Below are positions 8,313-19,081 of a stretch of DNA of 19,245 bases, piece after piece (position 1 is the first letter of the stretch; every line of letters begins with the position of its first letter). Made by a program: the position numbers and the translations under genes. The notes beneath the pieces are model-generated. The model was not told the origin of the DNA. It saw only the letters and a list, made by a program, of their open reading frames with translations, and did not search any database. The DNA is taken from assembly GCF_000524195.1 (NCBI RefSeq), contig NW_020170402.1:771570-790814 (forward strand). Direction: 5' to 3'. Origin of the DNA: Echinococcus granulosus (Eukaryota > Platyhelminthes > Cestoda > Cyclophyllidea > Taeniidae).

Positions 8313-11126
8313 TAGCCTAGAATGTGAGAGATGTAGAGGAGGGTGACTTCTAGAAGGTGGTTAGGTGAATAATCACTTGTGTCTTTCTTGTGACCTTTGT
8401 CTAAGCTCATCTTTAAATTGGTATTTCCAATTAAATCATGATTTAACTCTTCACTTTAAACTTCCAATCTTTATCACGATAGGACACATCTAAATTTTCG
8501 CTTTCAAAGACAAACCCCTTTAGAGGGCTTATTCATCTTGATTTTGCCTCAATTCCTCTCCATTTTCTTTGGAAAGTATAATAACGAGAACCCATGTTAT
8601 TAAGTTCTAAGAGTGTCAAATAATCACATCAGTTATCACTTCCAGTCTGAGAAATCCTTGACACATGCAAAAGCTTTTGATTGTGTCAAAAAACAGGTTT
8701 CTATTGGAATCAAATAAGGCAAGGAACAGTTTAAGAGAGTCAATTCTGGACCGACTCTAAACTCAGACGATAATTTACATTACTTGCAAAAGACGACTTT
8801 AAAGTGAATAAAAAGGATTTTTTTAGAAGACGGAATGAAATGCAACCTATTTTAACCTAACTGAGGTAAAGATGTGTAAATGACTTCAAACCCATCTATC
8901 CGCCTGTCAACTTGTTAATAGGTATTAAAATGGCAACTGTGATGGGAAGAAGTAGGCAAGTGATATGGTAGTGTGTCTCATTTAAAGGATGGATAGCGAG
9001 AGATATGGACTATGGAAAGATAGCTACAAGGCGACCCAACGTTGCTGGTTGTCTTTGTCGATTGCAGAAGGGGGCAGCGTCAGCTAAGGAAACACGAAAT
9101 GCCCAAATCGAAAATCCAAACGTGGTGGTCTAGTGATTGCTCTATCCCCATTGACTAAGCGGTTTTGATTCTCTCAAAGTCAACTCAAACCATAGGAGAA
9201 AATGACCCCTAATTTGGAAGAGGTGTAAATTTTTGGAACATCAACAAAGAACTTCTTTAAGAGACAACAGGAAGCAGCAAAGAATTATTTGGTTTAATTA
9301 TGTTGGTTCCAGATTTCTGGGCACTTTACCAGTGCGTGTCAGGAAGTATATCCAGTCTTACCCATCAATAGACGTCTGTTGTTTTGATTTCCTTCTGGCC
9401 AATCAATCTTGTTGATAATTGGTGGCACTTCAGTGTTATTGAAACTCCATAGGAAGAAAAGAGAAGGAAGACAATTTGAGGACCGAGTATTTTCTGTATG
9501 GCAGAACCAAATACCCCTTCCACAGACTTAACAGGAAGCAGTGATGCAAGACTTTTAAATCAGCAAGATAACTTGAACAGCATTTTAAATTAGTACATCG
9601 CTTATTTTTGTCGATTTGAAAGTTCGTTGAACTCGGAAGAGTTGAAGGCCGCTTTGATTGATGAAAATAAACCCGATTAGGATGAGAGGTAGGGGCGAGA
9701 GAGTAACACAGAGCGAGGAAACATAGTAGTCCTCCCCATTCAAAGAGAGATAATAAGTGATGGTCACGTGCACAATCAAAAGACATGACAATCGCCGAGG
9801 CCTTCGTTTTTCGTTATTATCTTCCGTCAGTTAAGGAAGACGACAACAATTTTCAATTCTCAAAACATAAGGCACGCTTGGGATTTGTAATTGCCTCGAC
9901 TTAACCAGTGGGTTTCTTTGAGCTTTGGTTCTGCCATGATCCAAAACTATTCAAATCTGGCAAGAGGAGAAAGAAAGCGATTTCAATATCAATAATTTTG
10001 AAACAAACTTTAAGATCGCGTCAAAGAAATGGAACTAATGAAAGTGGGACGAAGACCCTTTTTCGTGGATCCACGGGGAAGGAACAGAACAGAGTTAGCT
10101 GTGACCTCGGAATTGGAAGGGAGTTAAGCAAGGCGATTGCAAATAGACTCCGAATTAGCACGACGAAGCCGTAGTGTGAGTAACAGGATGTCGGGAAAGC
10201 CGGCTAGGAGGAGACACAGAAGCGTGGTCATTTGAAGAGAGAATAGGTCTGGAGCGGAAGTGATATGCTGCCTGTGGGAAAAAATTATTACTGGCCCTTC
10301 ATCATTATCGGCAACTTCCATCGGCTACGGAAGCGGACATCATTATTTTAAAGGCACCAGTAGATACGGCATCGTTTCTTTTGTTGGGCGAGGATGAGGA
10401 AGTTAAAGGTCTTCCCCAAAAAGGGGAGATGAGGCTTTTTAAGGAACCTAAAAATTAAGAATTTGCGGCTACGATAACTTCTGATTGAGCAATGCGTTAT
10501 GGCCTAGTCTGACCTCAAAAAGTAAGGAGTCAGTCTTCGAGATGCGTTGAAAGTATCTCTCCAGAGCACTAAAACGAGGCATTGTTTAGTCTTTGAGCTG
10601 CAGCTGATTAGGTCCACTTGATTGTCCAAGTGCTAGCGCCACCTCGAACTCTCCTGATCGTTGAAAGGGCAATCCATGGATGGGTACTAGTACAACCGTT
10701 TAGATCAGTAAATCCATTATGCCGCCTTCTATCCTTTTTACTTTTTGGTGTACTTTCGAGCTTAGTTAATGTAGATTGGTCATTTCACTCGTCCCCTACA
10801 ACGAAAGGAGGCATTCGACTTGCGTATGATCACGAGGTGGTTGCATTCTTTCAAATAGTAAAAAGGCACATTAAAGTTTTGCAAAAAGTGGTAATTTCTA
10901 GGAGCAAATGAGATTGAAGAACAGCTACGATAATTGTTGCCATGACTGTAGTTTGACGATGCGTGACGAAACTAGTCGGAGGCACTGTCTACCTCGCATT
11001 GTCAGTGCGTTTGAAATGCCTCCACTGCCGAATCTTAGAGACTTATTTTACTCTAAGAAGATGCGGCTTTCCTTACCACTTTCGCTAGTGCACTGTGGGG
11101 ATTAGAGACTAGTCGGTGGTAGGATC
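8313..11126. other. Non-coding, no gene seen
   Basis: The stretch holds several open frames of 60-116 codons on both strands (for example - strand 9436-9786 and + strand 10618-10911), none with a recognisable domain, at a length expected by chance. TGGTCTAGTGA (9126-9136) with GGTTTTGATTC (9161-9171) resembles tRNA A and B boxes but does not fold as a tRNA. A CACGTG E-box lies at 9765-9770. Confidence 0.5.
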
Positions 11127-11145
11127 GCCTTGCAAATTGCAAGGC
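11127..11145. repeat. Perfect 19-base palindrome
   Basis: GCCTTGCAA 11127-11135, a single central A, then TTGCAAGGC 11137-11145. TTGCAA half-sites resemble C/EBP-type bZIP sites, but that link is only a guess. Confidence 0.5.
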
Positions 11146-12185
11146 AACTGCTTCACAAACAGGAGGAGTCGAAGCAGAAGCCTTGGGGGTTTCCGGTACT
11201 TCCGAAGGGGCTAGGCGGATCTAGCCTCACCATAAAAAGGAACAAAAGACTTTAGTAACACCCAAGATGTCTTCGAATGTACGATGGGGTGTGTGTGAGT
11301 CTGGAAGTAGTAAAAAAGGCCTGCAGCCCAGTGACAAACCAAATCCCTTGACATTTAATCACGAATTACAGTGAGGCTCCGTCCCATGACCACGAAAGAA
11401 AATCTGTGTTAGTCTGCCACCGATTAGAGTCCCGATTTGACCTTGATTATCAAGCAATAAAACAGCCCCTTTCCTGTCAAATCACTTGAACCCAAGGGCT
11501 GCACATCTACTACCTGACAATGGGCAAGAGCACTACCTTTGATAGCCTTTTTCTTATATATTAGCGTCTGTATTCATTGTGGGGCGGACTCCATTCAAGA
11601 AGGAGACAACTGACCCCCGCCCTAATAGCCTCCAAGTCTACTGTCCTTCTGTGGTCGGAGGCAGGCGAGCCAAATTTCTGGCTAACGTCTTAACTTATTT
11701 TACACTTTAAATACGCAATTGGACTTGAGACCTTTTCCCTTACCAGTGGATAAAAATCGCAAAAGAGCATTCGGGTAGGTTGATTTAATAATTAATAATC
11801 AAAAACCCAGTCACTTAGGGTTTTTAATGCATTAAAAATCCACAAAAATTCCTCCCCAGGGAGCAATTTAGCGCGACAGAAACGAGTGCGAACGACAGGA
11901 ATTGGGCTTTTTAATAGTCTACTTAGCTGGATGTTGTAGTTATTATTATTTCTCCTTTGAAAGGTACTACTGAAGCCCACCTCTTCCACCTCACCTCAAC
12001 TATACCCTACCAACTTTGATAACCCAGTTTTTTGAGGTTTCAAAGGAAACGTGCACCCACAAGAGTGGGCATTTATCCCTCATCAATTGTCTACAGGGTA
12101 GTGACGCCGTTTTAGTGCTCTCATTGTGCCAGGTTGTTGCTGCCCATGCGTCCGACTTGGAATCTGATGGACAGAGAACGGTGAA
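11146..12185. other. Non-coding, no gene seen
   Basis: No domain is recognised in any frame. One AATAAA is at 11456-11461. From about 12000 frames are open on both strands (+ strand 12016-12264, - strand 12000-12335), which fits slightly higher GC and possibly decayed mobile-element DNA rather than a gene. Confidence 0.4.
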
Positions 12186-12257
12186 GGAGAGAATCTCTCC
12201 TAATCGCAACGCTTTGAGGAGGTCAGCATACCTTCTTGCGTGTATGAAGGTAGCTGA
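12186..12257. repeat. Two adjacent hairpins
   Basis: GGAGAGA 12186-12192, A, TCTCTCC 12194-12200 is a perfect 15-base palindrome. Then TCAGC 12223-12227, a bulged A, TACCTTC 12229-12235, a 10-base loop, GAAGGTA 12246-12252 and GCTGA 12253-12257 give a 12-bp stem with one bulge. They lie a few hundred bases before the transposase-like fossil, but no structural link is shown. Confidence 0.45.
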
Positions 12258-12624
12258 AGTCTGACAGGACCATTTCAAGTTGATCCCAGAGTATTTACCT
12301 TCCAAAGTACGGAAAGAGGAGTTTCTTTTCCACAATCCCCTCCTTGCCTACTAGAGAGTTTCTCATGACTTTGGAACGTTTCGGCACAAACAAGTTTGCT
12401 GATACGGCTAAACCATTCTAAGATAGCATGTTTCAGTTTCTTATCAGTAAATCCACAGATTTAGTGCACAGATGATGCTGCCATGAAGGTATTGTCCCGA
12501 TACTTTCAGCCAGAAAATCCTTTCAATTCACTGCGAAAAATGTCACTTCTAATACGGCAATGAGTGGAAGTGTCCCGGTAGCCATCGGGTGCCAACTTTA
12601 AAACTTGCAAACGTCTGTAGCTGA

Positions 12625-12855
12625 CTTGTTCACCATTCTCACGGAAAGATTTTACCTCTTACGCAGTTTTACCAAATGATAGGTTGTGCGAGGATCAGAC
12701 GGCAGTGTGGGGTGGGAAGTGCCACAATAGGAGTCGTTTCCAGCAGCCATACGGCTGATGTTGAAAGGTCAACGCTCACCAAAGATATGACTACTGTGCG
12801 TCTGGGCCTCACCTTTTCGCAAACGCTTGAAGTCCTCCATACGAGAAGGCGTTAA
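12625..12855 (+). pseudogene. Fossil resembling the hAT transposase C-terminal dimerisation region
   Basis: The frame is open from after TGA 12622-12624 to TAA 12853-12855; an ATG at 12676 would give 59 residues. Its second half reads SSSHTADVERS and then T-x(6)-R-x-x-L-x(5)-TLEVLH. hAT-family dimerisation domains typically carry an A-D/E-V-E-R-S/V core followed by a K/T..R..L....L..LL pattern, so this is a plausible remnant, with the usual Phe-Ser after VERS apparently lost. A possible further fragment in another frame (12474-12560, including RYFQPENPF) lies just upstream. Frame changes and stops show decay. No BED finger, catalytic region, terminal repeats or target duplication could be found, so chance remains possible. 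Confidence 0.35.
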
Positions 12856-15800
12856 CAGAAATTCACCCTTCCATGAGCGCTCCACGGCAATTACCCTCCA
12901 ACTTGATTAACTGGGTCCAGACTGGTACAGATAGTAAACTTAAGTCAACTCTTACGGGTAGTGATAAGACACACTTGTAGCTTGCTACCGCATGTAGTAT
13001 GTCCCGGTGATACGTAAAATTTAAAATTCCCGTTATGATTAAAACGCCCTAGTATTTGTTCACTCCGTTGGGCCTCATCATTATGATGCATTGCCTCCAC
13101 GGGCACTGGGTTCTTCGTACCGCCGGTTTTTTCTTTTTTGTAGGTGGGGGTAAATGTAAATGTGGTAGGACTTATTTGTGGCTCCAGTCCTAACTCTAAA
13201 AATGTGAACGTAGCTTATACAGATCTCCATGTATATTCTTTGCGACTGAATCGTGATTTTTCACTTAATGCGTTTCCCTTTTGACAACTGCTCTTTATCA
13301 AAGTGATTGGCACAGAAAATACACCCACTGTCGAAAATGACGCTGAGTGGCATCATGGAGCTGGGTCCCGATTCCATCTCCCCTTTTTTTCACCTTGCCG
13401 TATTACAATGCTGTTCATTCACCCAACACGTAAGAAGATGTCCAGCCCTTGGACAATGCTCGTAATTTACTTCATTTTCGTCAGCATTAGGAGCAGTTTT
13501 CCACCAACAACTCCTGTGTGTTAAAGTCCAGTCTGCTTCATTTATCTACTCTCATGCTGACCTCGATCGACATACTTTCAGCCTCGCATAGTAGATGCCT
13601 TCCAATGTGGCCCAATCGTATGCCATCTAACGAGCAACCTCGGGACTGTACTTTGCCAACGTCTTCACTGATGTAGCACACAACTTACCCTTAAAGATGC
13701 TACAAAGCATGCAAGTCCGTAAGCTGTCTTATTAAATTTAGAAGGACTCAACTCCAACGCCAGCTTTCGCAAAAAACCAGTCAAGAAAGCTCTGAATCTT
13801 CTAGTCAGAGAACGTCTACCTTCCTCAGCAAGCCCAATCTTGCCTGCGCTCCACTCGTTTCCAGAGTAAGACTTCAAGAAACTAGCCCTATCCAAACCAT
13901 TGCTTTGATGAGACGAATCTCTGCTGCCAAATAGTACACGCTTTGTTTATCCGTGCTGCCTTTTAATTTCATGTCAGAAGGCATATGGAGCTCTAGACAC
14001 CTGTCAAGTGAGGTAGCGATTCGAAAATGTTACTTCAAGACCTTGCTAGCCACCACCTTTGTCATGTGTTTCAGCAGGGCATGCACAAAGTAAGAAAAAG
14101 AAACAAAATTTTGCAGCTGTAATTCCACAAGATTGCATGAAAATATGCAAAAGAGGAAAGACGCCTCAGTCCTCTTGAATGCGATGAACTGGTGAAAAGC
14201 TGCTGCTGTCCTATGCCTAAGAAAGACATAGGGTTCCAATTGGCTTCTTCAAGGAAATAAACGAGAAGAAATGGAACCACACCCAAAAATGATGTAGGGA
14301 GAAGTAAGTCGAACAATGGGAGGTGTTTGGGGTTGAACTTTCCCCTACGACATTCAAGAAGTCCTCAGCCGATGGAATGTGCTATGCAAAAGTTTGAGGA
14401 AGGAGATTTTGTAGTGACGTGGATATGGAGAGATAAAAGGGGAAGTTCAAAATTTAATGGCGCTTCCAAACGTACATTTCATTGGCTTTCGAGGAGCTAG
14501 CAGGTCAAATGACGTTTAAGGCCATTCAATTCTGAGTTTTTCCGAATCGGCCAGAGTTTCGTTTGAACCATTCTTTAAATATTCATTTAAAAAAGCTGAG
14601 ATTTTGGAATCATGGAGAACGAAGTGCATTTTGTAAGCTCGTGTTAAGAATTTTTAAATAAATCTTATCTGTGCTCCAAAAGCTTTGTTCTGAAAAAAAG
14701 TGCAATGAAAGGACCCATTGGCTAACATCTGACATCCAACGAACAGTAGTATTGACTCAGCTGCATGATTACACTTGCATTTCTACAGAAAGTCACTAAT
14801 GGTAAAGAGTTGTGGAATACGAGTTCCATTGTAAGATTGGTCAATGTAGGCAACATTAACGAAACAATAGATTACTTGCTCCAGTTCATTTTGTTTTCTC
14901 GATTCATAGTTTTGTTTTAAAGTGAATGGCTTGGGGGAACTCGTGCGTGGAAACTTTTCTCTGTACACTCCAGAGGTGAGAGCTTAAAGAATCGCTAGAG
15001 AGAATCCGAAGAAAGTTTTTACGTTTGCCAAGTCATACTTTCCAAAATACCCACCTCTACGCACAAACACACCTCAGGCACCATGCCTCATAAAAACTAA
15101 AATTTCATAGCGCTAGAATGAACGCTTACTAACAGCCTTGTGGAGAATAAACATGGAATGATTGGGAGGGAATACTTTAGTTTCTGATAGGTTAAGCAGG
15201 ATTTCCATTGGTAGAAGTGAGATCGGTAAGTGAAATTAACACACCAACATGTGTCCTGTTTTGAAACAACGATTTCAAAGATGCGTGGTATTTTTCTTGG
15301 TTAAACGTTTGCTTAAAATATTTATTCACTTTGAAATGTTGAAATTTGATTGACATGCCTTCAATCGGTGGGCATTGCTTGGTTTTTTTGTTTTGTAATA
15401 CACCATACAACAACAGTCATAAGATACCAGCATTTGTGACTCTTCTGACTTCCTACTTTGGGTAGTTTAACTTTGATTACCTGGGCCACGGTACACCACT
15501 GCAAAATAATTGCAAGCTAGCTAACGTATCGTTTATTCGCAATACACTTTCTTTCTGTTTCTGCCTCCTCTAACTTGAGACACCTCAGACAGTAACAAAA
15601 TGCAAAAACATAACCTCATGAAATTCTTTGTTGGATAACATTCATGGGCACTTCTCAGACATAATGGTATTAAGCATTTTGTCAGGAATGGCGGGAAAAA
15701 CTACGCCACTCGGTCTAGAGTCGAAATTGTAATTCTTTCATGGTTTATTGATAAAATTAGCTCGTGGTTAAGAAAGAAAGAGAAGAATGACATTCGCCAA

Positions 15801-15869
15801 TACAAAATATGCTTGCCTCAAAGAGGCTTTTTAGTTATAAGACAATAATTTTTTTTCTACATTTTCCCA
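12856..15869. other. Non-coding, no gene seen
   Basis: A strong acceptor-like stretch TTTTTTCTTTTTTGTAG ends at 13140, but the frame in phase with the donor at 3390 closes after 16 codons. Open frames at 13303-13524 (+) and 13665-13895 (-) encode nothing I recognise; the first begins at a non-ATG codon. From about 14.4 kb the sequence becomes more AT-rich and featureless. Confidence 0.45.
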
Positions 15870-16109
15870 TATTGAACTGTGATTAGTCAGTTTCTAACCA
15901 ATCATCGCTGAACAAGGGTAGAGCAATTAAAGCTGATATCTTTTCATAAAGTAGCAGCAGTCCTACTTTTTTAGTTGTATTCTGCACAAAGCACTGTAAA
16001 CAAAAATGAAAGGAAGTAGCAAAAACTTTTCGTCCAAAATTTTAATAACAACCTCACGAAAATCATTGACCTTTGGTTAGTTAGCTGCCAACCAATCGTG
16101 GCTGTCCAA
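15870..16109 (+). repeat. Pair of diverged direct repeats (~45 bp) with CCAAT boxes
   Basis: Copy A (about 15870-15914) and copy B (about 16062-16107) match at about 33 of 45 positions without a gap. They share the core RTTAGTYAG-YTKCYAACCAATC and a following GCTG. Each core holds one CCAAT (15898-15902 and 16092-16096), and copy B ends in another (16106-16110). About 190 bases separate the copies. This could be an old local duplication or a dispersed repeat family. Confidence 0.5.
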
Positions 16110-16187
16110 TAGCAAAGTACTTCTCCATTCCATTATTCCTAGCATTTTTAAAAAAAATTATTTGTCATTTTCTCCACCTTATATAAA
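16092..16187 (+). promoter_or_regulatory. Possible Pol II promoter: two CCAAT boxes then TATATAAA
   Basis: CCAAT at 16092-16096 and 16106-16110 is followed by TATATAAA at 16180-16187. Transcription would start near 16210, putting the CCAAT boxes at about -105 to -120, slightly further upstream than usual. The order and strand are right for a classic promoter. In AT-rich DNA a TATA match is cheap, so this needs transcript evidence. Confidence 0.25.
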
Positions 16188-16302
16188 TTAGGGCGTGAAA
16201 AATTAGATCAAAGGCATATATATGATATGATAAAGGTGAGCCACTTATTTCCCCACACACAAGCAGAAACCAGAAACGACGATATTAAAAAGGCAGGCAA
16301 AG

Positions 16303-16404
16303 ATGCTGTCAATTCCAGGTCTTAATTATTGCAACTGTTCTGGGTTTTTTCGCATGTTTTCCAGAATGAAAAAGAAGCTAAAAATGCTCCTAAAATATTA
16401 TTAA
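16303..16404 (+). CDS. Possible 33-residue micropeptide downstream of the TATA box; speculative
   Basis: ATG 16303 to TAA 16402-16404 is the reading frame that follows the TATATAAA box by about 115 bases, with AATAAA at 16527-16532 further down. The product has two cysteines, no real signal peptide, and a Lys/Met/Leu-rich basic end (RMKKKLKMLLK). Such a short frame is expected by chance. It is listed only because of its promoter-like and poly(A)-like surroundings. Confidence 0.1.
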   Translation: MLSIPGLNYCNCSGFFRMFSRMKKKLKMLLKYY

Positions 16405-16532
16405 AAAGATGTGCAAGCCAAAAAATTTTCTAATAGCTCTATTGTGCGACCCATTCTTCCAGGGTCCGCGAAGAGTTGAGAGGGTTTGGCTCTGTAAAAT
16501 GTAAGTCTTATGTATCTTCATTTTGAAATAAA

Positions 16533-17100
16533 TTCTTTTTACGATAGAAGGATAGATACCTGAATTGATGGATTTCTTGCCATCACTTGTGCTCTTCCTT
16601 TAGTGGTAGCGAAGACTTTTACCTGCCGTATCACTTACTGAATTAGACTTTACACCCACACAGCTTTCCTAATGCTTCTTCATCTTTACTTCCTCCATTT
16701 TTATGAATCGGCTTCAGTGTTCTTTTCTCACGTCTTGATGCCGTGTCTGTAGACGTCTACGTCTCTACACTCTACAGTGCTCTGCACCCGTCACACCGGT
16801 ACATTTATGAGAGGGGAAACCGCCTCTCCATGCTCCATCATTGCAAGTACCATTAGTGTATGACAAACGGTCATTCCTCTTCTGTATAGCTATTTGATAA
16901 CTTTTGCAGAAATCTTTCCCCTAAAATGACAACGAGGTATTGTCATATGCCCTCGAATGTTTGACCAACCTCCCATTTCCACCTTTTCAAAATGGGAATT
17001 AAGGATGTGGTAACTTTATGGTGTTCTTGAAATTCCAAAACTTATCGCACCTATTATTTGACTGTCAGAGGTGCATGGGGAGAGCATACAAGTATTTACC
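16533..17100. other. Non-coding, no gene seen
   Basis: Only short frames are present. CTCTTCCTTTAG before 16603 is acceptor-like, but the in-phase frame closes after about 12 codons. Confidence 0.5.
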
Positions 17101-17340
17101 GGATATTAGGTACTCCTTGTAAATCAGGAATCCCCTTTTGACATTTAAAATGTGTACAAGTCTGCCTTCTATCATTATGTTCTTGTCTTAAAGTAATTCC
17201 AGCTTGTTCCTATCACCGTTACAAGGCTGGTGTCATCCATGCTTCTTTCTCTGTGGTGGTTTGGGCGCAAATTTGGCACGCACTTCGCTCTCTTGATGTA
17301 AAGGCTATTAAGGGACAGTGTATGGACATACCTAATATCC
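17101..17340. repeat. 12-bp perfect inverted repeats 216 bp apart
   Basis: GGATATTAGGTA at 17101-17112 is the exact reverse complement of TACCTAATATCC at 17329-17340. The 240-bp unit has the size of a small non-autonomous DNA transposon, but the flanks TTTACC and CTGGCC show no target duplication. A match this long within 300 bp is expected with a probability of some tens of percent in a window this size. Confidence 0.3.
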
Positions 17341-18060
17341 CTGGCCATCAAATCCCATTGTTCTTTCTAAGGTTATTTCTCATTCCTCTATTGAGTGCTC
17401 CCCCCGGAAGCACACAGATGACTCTGCGGTAGAGGGCCAAACATTAAGATTCCCAACCTAAAATAATTCAGTTGTATATTGCGAAAGTTAAAGCATACGT
17501 TCTTTTTTTTCATTCAAATGGACTAAATATGCAGGCGATATCTTGACTGATTTGACATGTTTCATAACCTCGACATAAGATTCCATTGAAGCTAGATTTC
17601 CAGATTTTTCCACTGTCGTGTGCTGTTCAATGGCAAATCGTATTCGTCCAAAATTTTGCCTAAGCATTCAAGACCCATTAAATCCCTCAATTCATTAAGG
17701 CTATTTTAGACCGCCGAATTTACCCACCGAATACTAAGATTGCGTTTTCCTTATTCATTTAAATTGCGCTTTTAGCGAGTGCACTTATGCTTTAAAACAA
17801 CGCAGCCCTTAAGCATGCATTTGTGAACAGTTGACAGGACAAACGTCCCCGTACTCTTATTTGAAAATTTGTTAGTCTGATCTAAATCTGCTGTGTAAAT
17901 CAGATGCTTATGTTTGCGAAGTCAGCTTCTTGCCTTTAAAAGCTCAGTAAAGCTACAGACCTTATCCAGCTATCACATCTCTCTGTAGTCAAATGTATCT
18001 CTAGGCTCCTTCGGCGGTAAACGAGATGCACATTTTTCTAACAATGGGAAGGAGCGATAA
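17341..18060. other. Non-coding, no gene seen
   Basis: AT-rich with short frames only. The segment ends at the in-frame stop (18058-18060) that bounds the open frame of the candidate tail exon. Confidence 0.5.
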
Positions 18061-18088
18061 AATGTCGTAGCCTTCATCCTCCCCTTAG

Positions 18089-18204
18089 GCAGCCTGCAAT
18101 GTACAAACTACGCAGTGGCTGAGACTGCGACGATGATAGCATCGGTGAATGAATGGCAGGAGGTGATGGGGGGAGGGGGAGACGCGGAAAGCAGCAGTTT
18201 GTGA
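18089..18204 (+). CDS. Candidate last exon of the protocadherin (cytoplasmic tail); partial, uncertain
   Basis: A clean acceptor, CCTTCATCCTCCCCTTAG, ends at 18088. Joined in phase to the phase-1 donor at 3390, the codon split by the intron becomes CGC (Arg). The frame then stays open for 37 codons to TGA 18202-18204, while both other frames meet a stop in this exon (by about 18136). The product begins SLQCTNYAVAETAT, contains four glycines and ends ESSSL, whose Ser-Ser-Leu fits a class I PDZ ligand (S/T-x-hydrophobic). Base composition is richer in GC than the flanks. The implied intron is 14.7 kb, and other exons could lie between. A donor-like GAG|GTGATG at 18163 means the exon could also end earlier. 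A frame of this length opens by chance in about one in twenty random sites, so support is moderate. Confidence 0.35.
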
Positions 18205-19055
18205 TGTCATTAAGGCCGTGGGGTGAGGCTGGGAACAGGGATGCTCATCACTCGGACTCCGCAGAAATTTGAACAGTTTGATATAATTTTGGAGGTTATG
18301 CCTTGAATAGATTGTCTGCTCTAGGGATAAGAAGTAATGCCATTCCCTGAGCTATTTGATAGAAGTAGATGGTGAGCTGTCAGGAGTAGAAGAAAGGCGA
18401 AGTGTAAACGAGGGCTACTTTTATCCCTTTACTTGTGAATGCCTCCTTGGTAGTCCCTCGCCGCCTCATTATATGATGAACTTTTCTATTGGCGTTATCC
18501 CGAAACTTGATCCGCCTTCATGGTAAAAGATATTCAAAAAGCATGATTTTTCGTTTGGAATGCAACAGTTATTCATCATTCAGTTAAGTACGAAGAAAAG
18601 AAGTTTCAAATCACTTTATTTGTTTTTAACAGAAGCCCACACGTTTTCAACTTGAAGCTGATGGCAGGTACGCTTTAGTCAGAAGACCTGAGAGTTTATC
18701 GGTCTTTAGAATACATGTGTAAACTTGTTCCAAACATTAATCGATGGGTTAATTCGAACAAATTAACTTTACGGTTGCCAGGGTGAAACAAATCGCCAAT
18801 AAACTGATCCATTCCTCAAAATGGGACAGGAAGCGAGAAGAATTTGTTGAGATGAATGAGGTCAAATGTTCTCACAGAATGGCACAACTAAGTAGGCGTT
18901 TTTACTGTTTTTAAGTCGTTTCCTTTTCTGTCAGACGTAGGGCGAGTTCTAATTCTACAACCACGTTCTTGGAATAGGGTATCAAGTTAGAGGCATCACC
19001 ACCGCTACTGCTGCTGTGGGTGCTTCCACTAAGACACCATTGCCATTTAACTGTC
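18205..19055. other. Non-coding; possible 3' UTR or a further intron
   Basis: It starts with G-rich DNA (GTGGGGTGAGGCTGGG, 18219-18234), and the rest is AT-rich. GTTAATT 18748-18754 and AATTAAC 18761-18767 form a 7-bp hairpin with a 6-base loop. No AATAAA is evident soon after 18204, so it is unclear where a transcript ending in the candidate exon would be cleaved. Confidence 0.4.
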
Positions 19056-19081
19056 CACTTTTTCTATTCCATTTCATTCAG

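Noticed and set aside
9126..9171. tRNA-like A box (TGGTCTAGTGA) and B-box-like GGTTTTGATTC
   Set aside because: The acceptor arms do not pair, the T stem is weak and the B box is off consensus. It is at most a decayed tRNA or SINE head and more likely chance.
9436..9786. 116-codon open frame on the - strand
   Set aside because: No domain, signal or homology is recognised. About one frame of this length is expected by chance over six frames of this window.
9869..9878. TAAGGCACGC, equal to the first ten bases of miR-124
   Set aside because: The rest of the highly conserved mature sequence does not match and no upstream star arm (a GCGTGCC-like segment) is present to form a precursor.
10618..11105. 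Two consecutive + strand frames (97 and 65 codons) that overlap at ATGA
   Set aside because: The first begins with TTG and has no ATG, an ATGA overlap has no meaning in a eukaryotic setting, and neither product shows a domain.
12000..12335. 111-codon - strand frame with an overlapping 82-codon + strand frame
   Set aside because: Both strands are open at once, which points to composition rather than coding, and neither product is recognised.
13122..13190. Very strong polypyrimidine acceptor (TTTTTTCTTTTTTGTAG) as start of a tail exon
   Set aside because: In the phase fixed by the donor at 3390 the frame closes after 16 codons with no tail-like content; T-runs are common in this DNA.
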